This document shows, piece by piece, positions 18,427-27,882 of a DNA stretch of 64,000 nucleotides (position 1 is its first letter; every line of letters starts with the position of its first letter). This DNA is from Methylotetracoccus oryzae. GTDB taxonomy: Bacteria; Pseudomonadota; Gammaproteobacteria; Methylococcales; Methylococcaceae. Under the pieces are notes generated by a model. It saw only the letters and a program-made list of their open reading frames with translations. It was not told the origin of the DNA and ran no database searches. The stretch is taken from contig NZ_SRSH01000018.1 in NCBI RefSeq assembly GCF_006175985.1, positions 42,318-106,317 on the forward strand. The letters run 5' to 3'. The position numbers were made by a program, and so were the translations under genes.

Positions 18427-19509
18427 GTGACCACGGCACCCCACCGCAATTGGCCGCCGAGCGAAGTCTCGATCCGGGCCCCCGCGCGCCTGCACATGGG
18501 ATTTCTCGACCCCAGCGGAACCGCCGGACGCGTGTTCGGCAGCATCGGCGTCAGCCTGAACGAGGTCGCCACCTGCATCACGCTCCGCCCGTCCGATCAC
18601 CTGGCAACCCCACCAGCCTATCGCGAGCGGTGCCTCGCCATCGCGCGCCGGGTTTCGGATGCGCTGGGCCTAGCGGTCGCTGCCGACATCGCCATCGATG
18701 CGGCGATACCGGAACACGTTGGGCTCGGGTCGGGCACGCAGTTCGCGCTCGCACTCGCACTGGGACTGCATCGCCTCTACGGCGCCGAGCCTACGGTGCG
18801 CGAGGTCGCTCACCTGATTGGCCGCGGACGCCGTTCCGGGGTTGGCATCGCCGCCTTCGAAAACGGCGGCTTCATTGTCGACGGCGGGCACGGCGCGCAC
18901 ACCGTCACGCCGCCCCTCCTCGCCCGCTTCGATTTCCCGGAGGACTGGCGCTTCATCCTCGTCTTCGATCGCCGCGGCGGCGGCCTCCACGGCGAAGCGG
19001 AACTGGCAGCGTTCAGAACCCTGCCGCCATTCCCGGCAACCGAGGCCGCCCGGATCTGCCATCACGTCCTGCTGCGCGCCTTGCCAGCGCTGTGTGAACG
19101 CGATCTCGCCGCGTTTGGCAGCGTCATCAGCGATGTTCAGCGCTCGATCGGCGACTATTTCAGTCCGGCCCAAGGCGGCCGGTTCACCAGCCCGGACGTG
19201 GCCGAAGCGCTGGAATGGCTGCAATCCCGACAGGCCGTGGGCATCGGCCAGACATCCTGGGGCCCGACCGGCTTCTGCCTGACGGCGAGTCCGGAGCGGG
19301 CACGGCATCTGGCGGACGAGGCACGACAGCACTTCCGGGAGCGACCGCACCTGGAGTTCCTGGTCGCGAGTGCAAGAAATCAGGGCGCGGACATTCGGGT
19401 CGAGCCATTGCCGGACGGCGAGCCTAATCGGCGCGATCGTCTGTCGACACCGCAAGCAGCGGAACCCGGCGAAGTAAGCAGCGCAACGAACACCGTCTGC
19501 GACCGCTGA
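18427..19509 (+). CDS. Beta-ribofuranosylaminobenzene 5'-phosphate synthase
   Basis: Enzyme of H4MPT biosynthesis that joins p-aminobenzoate (or 4-hydroxybenzoate in archaea) to phosphoribosyl diphosphate with loss of CO2. The 360-residue protein belongs to the GHMP-kinase-like family: APARLHMGFLDPSG at the N-terminus and the phosphate-binding GLGSGTQFALALALG near residue 98, plus the family-typical SSWGPTGF-like segment (here TSWGPTGF). GTG start at 18427. It heads the plus-strand H4MPT block; pabB at 26464 would supply its aminobenzoate. Known as orf4 in methylotroph gene lists. Confidence 0.93.
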   Translation: MTTAPHRNWPPSEVSIRAPARLHMGFLDPSGTAGRVFGSIGVSLNEVATCITLRPSDHLATPPAYRERCLAIARRVSDALGLAVAADIAIDAAIPEHVGLGSGTQFALALALGLHRLYGAEPTVREVAHLIGRGRRSGVGIAAFENGGFIVDGGHGAHTVTPPLLARFDFPEDWRFILVFDRRGGGLHGEAELAAFRTLPPFPATEAARICHHVLLRALPALCERDLAAFGSVISDVQRSIGDYFSPAQGGRFTSPDVAEALEWLQSRQAVGIGQTSWGPTGFCLTASPERARHLADEARQHFRERPHLEFLVASARNQGADIRVEPLPDGEPNRRDRLSTPQAAEPGEVSSATNTVCDR

Positions 19510-19575
19510 TGGTCCCGGACGTCCGATTCCCTGACGCGACGAGCCACGTCTCTGAACACCTATCCCGCAGCGGTC

Positions 19576-20682
19576 TTGCTGGTGGGCGTCTCGGTGCGGA
19601 TGCTGGCGCAGTCCTGCTCGCGGGCCGGCATCGATGCCCTGGCACTGGACTGGTTCGCCGACACCGACACCATCGCCTGCAGCCAGGCCTGCGCCGCCAT
19701 CGCGGCTGCCGACCGGCCCGACTTCGACGCGCAGCGGCTCTTCGCAGCGAGTGAGCGTCTCGCACCCAGCGGCTCCGGCACCGCACTGGTGACCGCGGGC
19801 GGCTTCGACAGCCGCCCCGAACTGCTGGAAGCCCTGATCGTCGGACGCAGCCTGTACGGCAATGCGCCCGATACGCTGCGCCGCATCAAGACGCCGGGGC
19901 ATTTCTTCGGACTGCTGGACGAGCTCGGCATCCCGTATCCCGCGACCCAACTCGACACGGCGACCACCGCACCCGGCCCGGGCCGCTGGCTCATCAAGCA
20001 TCGAGCCAGCGAGGGCGGGATCGGCGTGCAGTTCTTTACTCCCGCGCGGGCCATCCCTCCCGACTGCTATCTGCAGCAACACCTCGATGCGCCGGCCCAC
20101 TCCCTATTGTTCCTGGCCAACGGCACCGACATCGCGCCCGTGGGCTTCAATCGGCTGCTGACCGCCGGGCACCGACGGGACCGGCCCATGCTGTTCGGCG
20201 GCGCCCTGACCCCGACCACGCTGCCGCCCGCGCAACGGCGAGCGGTCTGCCGATACGCGCGGGACCTGACGCGGGCCCTGGGTCTGGTCGGTCTGAACAG
20301 CCTTGACTTCATCCACCACGGGGGGCAATGCCACGTGCTCGAGCTCAACCCCCGCCCGAGCGCCACGCTATGCCTTCATGACCCGAACTATCGCCAGGGT
20401 CTGCTGGCGGCGCACCTCGACGCCTGCCGCGGGTCACTGGCCGCCGCTTCCGTTACGCACGCCCCTCCGCGTGGCTTCCGGGTCGTGTATGCCGAGCGGC
20501 AAGGCCGCGTCCCGCCCGGGATCAATTGGCCGGATTGGGCTGCCGACCGGCCCTCGCCGGGCACCGTGCTGTCCGTCGGCGACCCGCTCTGCAGCGTGTC
20601 GGCCTCGGCAGCCTCGCTACCCGTTCTGGAAAGACGGCTTTTCACCCGCGAACGGCTTATCCGCGCGGCGCTGATGCTTTAA
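19576..20682 (+). CDS. orfY: ATP-grasp protein of the H4MPT/methylofuran cluster (OrfY-like)
   Basis: A 368-residue ATP-grasp-type ligase. Visible: the hinge region [17 protein letters not shown] (about 137-153) corresponding to the ATP-grasp Lys and glycine loop, and the metal-binding [20 protein letters not shown] (Glu and Asn near residue 257). The start is uncertain: the frame has only TTG at 19576 or GTG at 19582 after the preceding stop, with no ATG and no clear ribosome-binding site, so expression may depend on coupling to the gene before it. Position before mch matches orfY of methylotrophs. Substrate unknown; amide or glutamate ligation in cofactor assembly is the likely role. Confidence 0.8.
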   Translation: MLVGVSVRMLAQSCSRAGIDALALDWFADTDTIACSQACAAIAAADRPDFDAQRLFAASERLAPSGSGTALVTAGGFDSRPELLEALIVGRSLYGNAPDTLRRIKTPGHFFGLLDELGIPYPATQLDTATTAPGPGRWLIKHRASEGGIGVQFFTPARAIPPDCYLQQHLDAPAHSLLFLANGTDIAPVGFNRLLTAGHRRDRPMLFGGALTPTTLPPAQRRAVCRYARDLTRALGLVGLNSLDFIHHGGQCHVLELNPRPSATLCLHDPNYRQGLLAAHLDACRGSLAAASVTHAPPRGFRVVYAERQGRVPPGINWPDWAADRPSPGTVLSVGDPLCSVSASAASLPVLERRLFTRERLIRAALML

Positions 20683-20749
20683 TATCGCGCCCATTCGACC
20701 GCCCGGCGCCGCTGCCCAGGCGCAAGACTCAGCCCAATCGAGGACCAAC

Positions 20750-21745
20750 ATGCCAAACACACCCAGCGTCAATGCCTATGCATTGCCGATCGTCAAGTAT
20801 CTGATCACCCGCGCCGACATGCTTCGGCTGGGCATCGAACGCTTCGCCAACGGCAGCACCCTGATCGACGCGGGCATTGGCGCGCGCGGCGGCCTGGAAG
20901 CCGGCCGACTGATCACCGAAATCTGCATGGGCGGCCTGGGGCGGGTCACACTGAGCCACGCCAGTGCCACACCGAACTGGCCGTTGACCGTGCATGTCCA
21001 CAGCACGAATCCCGTCATCGCCTGCCTCGGCAGCCAGTACGCCGGCTGGAGCTTGTCGCACGGCCAGGGCAAGGGCGCATTCTTCGCGCTCGGCTCCGGA
21101 CCGGCGCGGGCGATGGCGACGAAGATCAAGGAAGGTCGTGAAGAGCCGGTCGAGGAGCTCTACAAGGAACTCGGCTATCGCGATCGCGCCGAAGAGACGA
21201 CGATCGTCATGGAAGTCGACAAACTGCCGCCGGTCGAAGTCATCGACAAGATCGCCGCCGCCTGCAGGGTCGAGCCGCAGAACCTGACCGTCATCCTGAC
21301 GCCGACCAGCAGCCTCGCCGGTGGCATGCAGGTCGTCGGGCGCGTACTGGAAGTGGCACTGCACAAGGCTCATGCGCTGCATTTTCCACTGGAAAACATC
21401 GTCGACGGCGCTGCCTCGGCGCCGGTCCCTCCGCCCCATCCGAATTTCATCAAGGCGATGGGACGCACCAATGACGCCATCCTGTTCGGCGGGCAGGCGC
21501 ATTTGTTCGTCCGCGGCGACGACACGGCGGCCGAGGCACTGGCCAACGAGCTGCCAAGCTCCGTGTCGCGCGACTATGGCAAACCGTTCGCCGAGGTGTT
21601 CAAGGAATACAACTACGACTTCTTCAAGGTCGACCCGATGCTGTTCAGCCCGGCCAGCGTGATCGTCACGGCAATCGAAACCGGGCGCAGCTTCCACGCG
21701 GGACGCATCGACGAGGAACTGCTCGAACGCTCGTTCGGAGACTGA
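20750..21745 (+). CDS. mch: Methenyl-H4MPT cyclohydrolase
   Basis: Converts N5,N10-methenyl-H4MPT to N5-formyl-H4MPT in the cytoplasm, the step before the Fhc complex. The 331-residue sequence carries the Mch hallmarks [24 protein letters not shown], and [28 protein letters not shown] is 6 bases before the ATG. Followed 3 bases later by orf5. Confidence 0.98.
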   Translation: MPNTPSVNAYALPIVKYLITRADMLRLGIERFANGSTLIDAGIGARGGLEAGRLITEICMGGLGRVTLSHASATPNWPLTVHVHSTNPVIACLGSQYAGWSLSHGQGKGAFFALGSGPARAMATKIKEGREEPVEELYKELGYRDRAEETTIVMEVDKLPPVEVIDKIAAACRVEPQNLTVILTPTSSLAGGMQVVGRVLEVALHKAHALHFPLENIVDGAASAPVPPPHPNFIKAMGRTNDAILFGGQAHLFVRGDDTAAEALANELPSSVSRDYGKPFAEVFKEYNYDFFKVDPMLFSPASVIVTAIETGRSFHAGRIDEELLERSFGD

Positions 21746-21748
21746 CGC

Positions 21749-22669
21749 GTGCCGCGTCGCGTCGCGATCTTCACCGAAGATCCCGGTTGGCATGGAGCGC
21801 GGATCCGGAAGGCCCTCGCGCAGCGCGGCTGCGAAGGGCTCTATGCCTCACTGACCGGTTGCCGGCTCGCACTTGGCGACAGCCCATTGCCGATCATCGT
21901 GCCGGGCTTCGACGACCGCCTGCCGGAGGCAGTCTTCGTGCGAGGCGTACCGGGCGGTTCGCTGGAAGAAGTGACCTTTTTCCTGGATGTCCTGCACGCA
22001 CTGAAGCTGATCGGCATACCGGTGTACAACGATGCCGGTGCCATCGAGCGGACGGTGGACAAGGCCATGACGAGCTTTCGCCTGCACTGCGGCGGCATCC
22101 CGACGCCGCCGACCTGGACCGTCCGCGACCGCGCGCAGGCGGAGGCGATCGCCCGGGCCGAACTCGCCGCGGACCACGAGGTCGTGTCGAAGCCGCTGTT
22201 CGGATCCCAGGGCGAGGGCCTCCGCCGCTATGCGGCGGCCGACGAGCTCGGCGAACTCAGCGACAGCAACGGCATCTTTTATCTGCAGCGTTTCGTGGAC
22301 TCGACGCCGGACGCGCCGCACGACTGGCGCGTCTTCGTGATCCGCAACAAGGCCGTCGCCGCGATGCGCCGCTGCGGCGTGACCTGGCTCAACAACATCG
22401 CCCAGGGCGCTCGCTGCGAACCGGCGCGCCTCGACGACCTGTTGCTGTGCCGGCTTGCCGAAGACGCCGTGAGGTTGCTGGACATGAGCTACGCGGGGGT
22501 GGACATCATCCGCGACCGCCACGGCCGTTACTCCGTGCTGGAGGTCAACAGCATTCCCGCGTGGAAAGGCCTGCAGACGGTATCGGACGTCGACATCGCC
22601 GGCCTGCTGGTCGATGACCTGCTGGGCCTGTGTGCACCGATGACAGAGCGGGAGGCGACGGCGGTTTGA
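21749..22669 (+). CDS. orf5: RimK-like ATP-grasp protein of the H4MPT cluster
   Basis: 306 residues, RimK-type ATP-grasp fold. Visible: VDKAMTSFRLHCGGIPTPPTW (about 93-113), SKPLFGSQGEGLRRY with the nucleotide-binding Lys and glycine loop, DWRVFVIRNK, and the metal ligands in YSVLEVNSIPAWKGL. GTG start 3 bases after the mch stop. The order mch-orf5-orf7-fae matches methylotroph C1 clusters. RimK relatives add glutamate residues, so side-chain glutamylation of methylofuran or H4MPT is plausible but unproven. Confidence 0.88.
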   Translation: MPRRVAIFTEDPGWHGARIRKALAQRGCEGLYASLTGCRLALGDSPLPIIVPGFDDRLPEAVFVRGVPGGSLEEVTFFLDVLHALKLIGIPVYNDAGAIERTVDKAMTSFRLHCGGIPTPPTWTVRDRAQAEAIARAELAADHEVVSKPLFGSQGEGLRRYAAADELGELSDSNGIFYLQRFVDSTPDAPHDWRVFVIRNKAVAAMRRCGVTWLNNIAQGARCEPARLDDLLLCRLAEDAVRLLDMSYAGVDIIRDRHGRYSVLEVNSIPAWKGLQTVSDVDIAGLLVDDLLGLCAPMTEREATAV

Positions 22670-23589
22670 GAGCGGCTGGCACCGTCCTGACGCCCGCAGC
22701 CTGCGCAGCCGCCTATCGGGATGCCTGCGAACTCGACCTGCAGGCTTTCAAGCCGGGGAATGTCAGCATCTACGCGGCCGGACACGACATGACCGTCGCC
22801 GACTTCCGGCGCAGCGCCGAGGCCAGTGCGCCGCCGCTGGCCGATCCGGCCCTGAGTCTGGGAGAAAGGATCTTCTGCGCCATCGAGGCGACCCGGGCAG
22901 CCGTCGGCTGCAACACCAACCTGGGGATCGTACTGCTCGCAGCGCCATTGATGCTGGCCGCGCAGACCGTTCGCCCGCGGGAAACACTGCGTGCAGCCGT
23001 GATCCGTATCCTGGCCGGAACGACGCGTAACGATGCCGACTGGGCTTTTCGCGCCATCGCGCTGGCGCAGCCCGGAGGGCTGGGACAGGCCGAAATACAG
23101 GATGTTCGGGAGCCTCCGACCGTCACCTTGCGGGCGGCGATGGAACTCGCCGCCGGGCGCGATCTGATCGCCCGGCAATATGCCAACGGGTATGCAGAGG
23201 TTTTTGATTTCGCAATTCCCAGTTATCATACGTGGCTAAGCCGCTGGGGCGATGAAGCCTGGGCAGCGGCGGCTGTCTTTCTGCGGCTTCTGCAACGCCT
23301 ACCGGACAGCCACATCGAGCGGAAATTTGGAACCCGCCATACCAGGATGGTAGCCGCCAGGATGGCGGAACTCGAAAATGCGTTGTCGGCAGCGGCTTCC
23401 CCCGCAGAGGCAGTGGCTTCATTCCAGGCCGTCGATAGCGAATTCAAGGCGAACGGTATCAATCCGGGCACCACAGCCGACCTCACGGTCGCCTGCGTGC
23501 TTGCCGTGAAGCTCGGGTGCGCGCAGGCCTTCGCGAATGGGACGGACGATTCGGTCCACCCGCAGTGCGAGGGCACGAAGAAGCCGTGA
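22666..23589 (+). CDS. orf7: Triphosphoribosyl-dephospho-CoA synthase-like protein (Orf7)
   Basis: 307 residues of the CitG/MdcB-like family, always found in H4MPT clusters under the name Orf7. Seen: LQAFKPGNVSIYAAGHDM, a stretch that mirrors the KPGNVS of CitG, and CNTNLGIVLLAAPLM matching the TNLG motif. I start at the TTG at 22666, which overlaps the orf5 stop (TTTGA) and has GGAGG 11 bases before it; a GTG at 22630 would add 12 Gly/Asp-rich residues. Its reaction in cofactor synthesis is not known; by family, a phosphoribosyl or ribosyl transfer is likely. Confidence 0.88.
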   Translation: MRAAGTVLTPAACAAAYRDACELDLQAFKPGNVSIYAAGHDMTVADFRRSAEASAPPLADPALSLGERIFCAIEATRAAVGCNTNLGIVLLAAPLMLAAQTVRPRETLRAAVIRILAGTTRNDADWAFRAIALAQPGGLGQAEIQDVREPPTVTLRAAMELAAGRDLIARQYANGYAEVFDFAIPSYHTWLSRWGDEAWAAAAVFLRLLQRLPDSHIERKFGTRHTRMVAARMAELENALSAAASPAEAVASFQAVDSEFKANGINPGTTADLTVACVLAVKLGCAQAFANGTDDSVHPQCEGTKKP

Positions 23590-23665
23590 GACGGGGGTCC
23601 CCGGACCCGGACTGGGAGGAGGACCAGGGTGTCGTTTAGTGTGAAAACCATAAGAGGAAATTGAG

Positions 23666-24178
23666 ATGGCGAAGATTAATAAAGTGTTGGTGGGCGAGTC
23701 TCTGTTCGGTGGCGGTAACGAAATCGCGCACATCGACCTGATCATGGGACCGCGTGGCAGCGCCGCCGAATCCGCATTCTGCAACTGCATCACCAACAAC
23801 AAGGACGGCTTCTCGAGCCTCCTCGCCGTGGTCGCACCGAACCTGGCTGCGAAGCCGAGCACGGTCATGTTCAACAAGGTGACCATCAAGAACGGCAAGC
23901 AAGCCACGCAGATGTTCGGGCCCGCACAGCGCGGCGTCGCGATGGCCGTCATGGATTGCGTCGAAGACGGCACCATTCCTGCCGACGAAGCGGACGACAT
24001 CTTCATCTGCGTCGGTGTCTTCATTCACTGGCTGGCCGAAGACGACGCCAAGATCCAGGACTACAACTATGAAGCCACCAAGGAGTCCATCAAGCGCGCC
24101 GTAGCCGGCGAGCCGAAGGCTGCCGAGGTCGTTGCGAAGAAGGGCTCCACCGAGCATCCGTTCGCCGCGCACAAGTAA
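23666..24178 (+). CDS. fae: Formaldehyde-activating enzyme
   Basis: Condenses formaldehyde with H4MPT to methylene-H4MPT, the entry to the pathway. 170 residues, standard length; the catalytic His lies in [15 protein letters not shown], and [13 protein letters not shown] and [16 protein letters not shown] segments are present. AGAGGA precedes the ATG by 8 bases. A 76-base gap before it holds a GC-rich hairpin (23595-23608, GGGTC/GACCC), which may separate fae expression from orf7. It is closed by a strong terminator, consistent with a highly expressed enzyme. Confidence 0.98.
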   Translation: MAKINKVLVGESLFGGGNEIAHIDLIMGPRGSAAESAFCNCITNNKDGFSSLLAVVAPNLAAKPSTVMFNKVTIKNGKQATQMFGPAQRGVAMAVMDCVEDGTIPADEADDIFICVGVFIHWLAEDDAKIQDYNYEATKESIKRAVAGEPKAAEVVAKKGSTEHPFAAHK

Positions 24179-24198
24179 GCGGCCCAGGCCTCTTCCGG

Positions 24199-24237
24199 AA
24201 AGCGTTGCCGCGAGGCTTGCCTCGCGGCAACGCTTTT
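24199..24237 (+). terminator. Rho-independent terminator after fae
   Basis: A perfect 17-base-pair inverted repeat (AAGCGTTGCCGCGAGGC and its complement) with a two-base centre, followed by TTTTT, 20 bases after the fae stop. Confidence 0.93.
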
Positions 24238-24411
24238 TGCGTTAGAGGCACCACCATTCCAGGCGCCCCGTGCCGACCGGGCACGCAGCCTGCCTCACAG
24301 CTACCGCAACGACGACCCGAACCCTCATCTGAGCACCCCATCGCAATACCATGCCGCGAGCCGCCTCCATCCGCGGCAGGGATGTAACGCGACGAGCGGA
24401 CCGAACATACC

Positions 24412-25428
24412 GTGCGCATCCTGCTCCTGGAATACGTAACCGGCGGTGGGCTGACCCCCACACCCTCCATCGCATCGTTGATCGCCGAAGGGCGGTTGAT
24501 GCGCGACGCGCTGCTGACGGACCTGGCCGAGATCCCCGGCACCGCCGTCAGATTCATGCAGCATGACAGCTTCGACGACCCCACCCCCTCGGGCGGATAC
24601 GTCATCCAACGGGTCAGGGTGGCAGCGGAACAGGTGTTCGAGGACTGCTGGCAAGCCGAGCTGGCGCTGTGCGATGCCGTCTGGCCGATCGCCCCCGAAA
24701 CCGGCGGGCTTCTCGCCCGACTGTGCCGCGATGCCGAAGCGGCCGGCCGCGTCCTGCTGACGGCGCCGGCGGATGCGGTCACCCTGACCGCCAGCAAACT
24801 GCGGACCATCGCAACCTTGCGCGAAGCGGGCGTACCGGCTGTCCCGACCGAGGCTGCCGACCCGAGCTTACCCCCGAATCTGCCGTTTCCGATCGTCGTC
24901 AAACCGGACGACGGCGCGGGCTGCGCAGGAATCCGGATACTCCGCACCGAGGCCGAATGGTGGGACTGGTCCACCTCGACAGGAATAGCCGGCTGGGTCG
25001 TACAGCCGCTGGTTGCGGGTGAACACCGCAGCCTTTCGGCCCTTTTCTCTGCTGGACGAGCACAATTGCTCAGCTGCAATGGCCAGCACCTGCGAATGAC
25101 TGACGGCGGCCTTGAACTCGAAGCCTGCACCGTCAATCTGAAGGAAATCGATTGGGACGCCGCGCAGCGGTTGGCCGCAGCGGTCGCGGCGGCGATCCCG
25201 AGACTCTGGGGTTACGCCGGCATCGATTTCATTCAGACCCGAAGAGGGCCCATGGTCATGGAAGTGAACCCGCGCCTGACCACCTCGTACGTCGGTCTGC
25301 GCCCAGCGCTCGGAATCAACGTCGCAAGCCATGTGATCCAACTCTCGCGCACGGGCCGGCTGCCCGCGCCAACGCGGCCGGATGGGCGCAGCGTGCGCAT
25401 CGAGATCCCCCTACACCATGCGAATTGA
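24412..25428 (+). CDS. orf17: ATP-grasp ligase (Orf17-like, MfnD-type candidate)
   Basis: 338 residues, first gene of the block after the fae terminator. N-terminal MRILLLEYVTGGGL is typical of the Orf17 group; VVKPDDGAGCAGIRI (about 161-175) forms the ATP-binding loop, WVVQPLVAGEHRS the hinge, and MVMEVNPRLTTSYVGL the metal-binding Glu/Asn. GTG start at 24412. Archaeal tyramine-glutamate ligase MfnD is an ATP-grasp enzyme of similar build, so this protein may attach glutamate to tyramine or a related amine during methylofuran synthesis. That assignment rests on fold and context. Confidence 0.82.
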   Translation: MRILLLEYVTGGGLTPTPSIASLIAEGRLMRDALLTDLAEIPGTAVRFMQHDSFDDPTPSGGYVIQRVRVAAEQVFEDCWQAELALCDAVWPIAPETGGLLARLCRDAEAAGRVLLTAPADAVTLTASKLRTIATLREAGVPAVPTEAADPSLPPNLPFPIVVKPDDGAGCAGIRILRTEAEWWDWSTSTGIAGWVVQPLVAGEHRSLSALFSAGRAQLLSCNGQHLRMTDGGLELEACTVNLKEIDWDAAQRLAAAVAAAIPRLWGYAGIDFIQTRRGPMVMEVNPRLTTSYVGLRPALGINVASHVIQLSRTGRLPAPTRPDGRSVRIEIPLHHAN

Positions 25429-26467
25429 CAGCGTCGGCTGGGACATCGGCGGCGCCCATCTGAAGGCCGTGGCACTGGACGGCGACGGCCGCATCGCCGG
25501 TATCGTTCAGCGCGCGTGCCCGCTTTGGCTGGGACTCGACCAGCTCGAAGCGGCCGTGCGATCGATCGGCGCGGAGTGGCCGCTGACGACGGCACGGGCC
25601 CATGCCGTGACGATGACCGGCGAACTGGCCGATAACTTCCCCGACCGGGCGACCGGTGTGCGCGCGGTGCTGGAACGGATGGCAGGCCTTTTCGAGCAGC
25701 CGTTGCGCGTCTTCGCCGGCACGGCCGAATTGCTCGACAGCCGCACGGTCTCGGCAGGGCAGTTGCCGCTGATCGCCTCCGCCAACTGGATGGCCAGCGC
25801 GATCTGGCTGGCGCAGCGCTACCGGGACGGATTTCTGATCGATATCGGCAGCACGACGACCGATGTGGTCCCGCTGGCAAACGGAGCGGTTCGCAACCGG
25901 GGGTATACCGACCACGAACGCTTGCGCTACGATGAATTGGTCTATTTCGGCATCGTGCGCACACCGTTGATGGCTTTCGCGCCCAAGGTACCGTTCGGAG
26001 GAGGGTGGGTCGCCCTGATGAATGAGCATTTCGCGACGGCAGCCGACGTGTTTCGGCTCTGCGGGGAACTCCCTGCGCACGCCGACCAATGGCCGGCCGC
26101 CGATCAAGGTCCGAAGGATGCCGTCGGCAGCGCCCGCCGCCTCGCCCGGATGGTCGGCTGCGATCTGGATGCCGCTCCGCTGGCCGCATGGGTTAAGTTG
26201 GCGGGCTATTTCCGCGAGCGATTGATCGACCGGGTGAAGGCCGCCGTGGAACATCAACCCCTGGCCATGGGCGCCGACGACGAGACCTGGCCGTTGATCG
26301 GCGCCGGCACCGGCCGCTTCCTCGTCCGCGCCGTGGCCGAACGCCTGAATCGGCCCTACCGGGACCTCGACACCGAGCTACCCATCAACAGCGACACATC
26401 GCAGTTTGCACTGGCCGATTGCCTGCCCGCCGCGGCCGTCGCGCATCTGGCCCGGGGGCCGGTATGA
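25418..26467 (+). CDS. Hydantoinase/oxoprolinase-type H4MPT-linked C1 protein (MfnF-like)
   Basis: 349 residues with the actin-like ATPase/hydantoinase-A look: SVGWDIGGAHLKAV at the N-terminus (phosphate 1 motif), DIGSTTTDVVPL near residue 141 (second DxGxT motif), and IGAGTGRFL near residue 292. It belongs to the group annotated as H4MPT-linked C1 transfer pathway protein, which includes archaeal MfnF, the enzyme joining the furan and tyramine halves of methanofuran. The ATG at 25418 overlaps orf17 by 11 bases and the stop overlaps pabB (ATGA). A role in methylofuran assembly is likely. Confidence 0.85.
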   Translation: MRIDSVGWDIGGAHLKAVALDGDGRIAGIVQRACPLWLGLDQLEAAVRSIGAEWPLTTARAHAVTMTGELADNFPDRATGVRAVLERMAGLFEQPLRVFAGTAELLDSRTVSAGQLPLIASANWMASAIWLAQRYRDGFLIDIGSTTTDVVPLANGAVRNRGYTDHERLRYDELVYFGIVRTPLMAFAPKVPFGGGWVALMNEHFATAADVFRLCGELPAHADQWPAADQGPKDAVGSARRLARMVGCDLDAAPLAAWVKLAGYFRERLIDRVKAAVEHQPLAMGADDETWPLIGAGTGRFLVRAVAERLNRPYRDLDTELPINSDTSQFALADCLPAAAVAHLARGPV

Positions 26468-27882
26468 CCGTGCTCCGCCCCCGCATCGAAGCCCTGCCGT
26501 ATTTCGAGGACAGCGCCGCGCTGTTCCTGCCCTGGGCCGACCGCCGCTGGGCCGCCTTTCTCGACAGCGGCTTCCCGCACAGTCACCTCGGCCGCTACGA
26601 CATCATCACGGCGGAGCCTTATTGCACGCTGGTGACACGCGGAGCGCTGACCGAAATCCGCCAGGGTGCCGAGATCCTGTTGTCGCGCGACGATCCGTTC
26701 ACGCTGGTGCGGGAACGCCTGACCGGACCGGCCTCCACCGAAACCGCCGGCCTCCCGTTCAGTGGCGGCGCGCTGGGCTATTTCGGCTATGACCTGGGCC
26801 GGCGCATCGAACGCCTGCCGGACCGCGCCGCGGACCGGGAGAACATACCCGAGATGGTAATCGGGCTCTACGACTGGGCCGTCGTGGTCGACCATCTGCA
26901 GCGACAGAGCTGGCTGGTGGCGCAGGGACGCGACCCCGCCACGACGACGCGGTGGCCCCACCTGCTCCGCAGTTTCAGTCAGATCCAGACGCTGGGCTGG
27001 CAGCAGGCAGGTTTCGCCGTCACGGGCCCCGTCGAGGCCGAAATGACGCAGCAGCGCTACCGGTCCGCCTTCGAGCGCATCCAGCGCTACATCCGCGAAG
27101 GCGACTGCTATCAGGTCAACCTGACCCAGCGGTTCGCGGCGCAATGTCGCGGCAATCCCTGGGCGGCATATCAGGCCCTGCGGCAGATCAACCCGGCCCC
27201 GTTCAGTGCCTTTCTGAACCTGCCGCAAGTGCAGGTGCTCAGCTCCTCGCCCGAGCGGTTTCTGAAGGTTTCCGGCGGCACGATCGAGACGAAGCCGATC
27301 AAGGGTACGCGGCCCCGCGGGCGCACCCCCGAAGCTGATCAGGCCGAACGGGAGCAACTGCAGTGGAGCCTCAAGGACCGCGCCGAAAACCTGATGATCG
27401 TAGATCTTCTGCGCAACGACCTCGGCAAGGCCTGCCTGCCCGGTACCGTGCGCGTGCCGCGGCTGTTCGAGATCGAAAGCTACGCGACGGTGCATCATCT
27501 CGTCAGTACGATCACCGGACAGATGCGGCCGGATCAACATGCGCTGGATCTGTTGCGGGGCTCCTTCCCCGGTGGCTCCATCACCGGCGCGCCGAAGATT
27601 CGGGCCATGGAGATCATCGAGGAACTCGAACCCTGCCGCCGCGGCATCTACTGCGGCGCGATCGGCTACGTCGGCTTCGATGGCAACATGGACACGAACA
27701 TCGCAATCCGCACACTGGTACATTCCGAGCACACGATCCGGTTCTGGGCCGGCGGCGGCATCGTCGCAGACTCGGACCCCGACCTCGAGTATCAGGAATG
27801 CTTCCACAAGGCGGCGGCGCTGCTGCAGCTGCTCGAACACTTCCAGATCCGCCAGGCCGGCGGCGGCCGTGCGTGTCGTTAA
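26464..27882 (+). CDS. pabB: Aminodeoxychorismate synthase component I
   Basis: Makes 4-amino-4-deoxychorismate from chorismate, on the way to p-aminobenzoate. 472 residues with the chorismate-enzyme core: REGDCYQVNLTQRF, IETKPIKGTRPRG (catalytic Lys), ENLMIVDLLRNDLG, GSFPGGSITGAPK and the tail AGGGIVADSDP. The N-terminal half has a typical TrpE-like lobe. Placement among cofactor genes suggests it supplies aminobenzoate to beta-RFAP synthase for H4MPT as well as folate. ATGA overlap with the gene before and 14-base overlap with the gene after. No pabA or pabC is adjacent. Confidence 0.92.
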   Translation: MTVLRPRIEALPYFEDSAALFLPWADRRWAAFLDSGFPHSHLGRYDIITAEPYCTLVTRGALTEIRQGAEILLSRDDPFTLVRERLTGPASTETAGLPFSGGALGYFGYDLGRRIERLPDRAADRENIPEMVIGLYDWAVVVDHLQRQSWLVAQGRDPATTTRWPHLLRSFSQIQTLGWQQAGFAVTGPVEAEMTQQRYRSAFERIQRYIREGDCYQVNLTQRFAAQCRGNPWAAYQALRQINPAPFSAFLNLPQVQVLSSSPERFLKVSGGTIETKPIKGTRPRGRTPEADQAEREQLQWSLKDRAENLMIVDLLRNDLGKACLPGTVRVPRLFEIESYATVHHLVSTITGQMRPDQHALDLLRGSFPGGSITGAPKIRAMEIIEELEPCRRGIYCGAIGYVGFDGNMDTNIAIRTLVHSEHTIRFWAGGGIVADSDPDLEYQECFHKAAALLQLLEHFQIRQAGGGRACR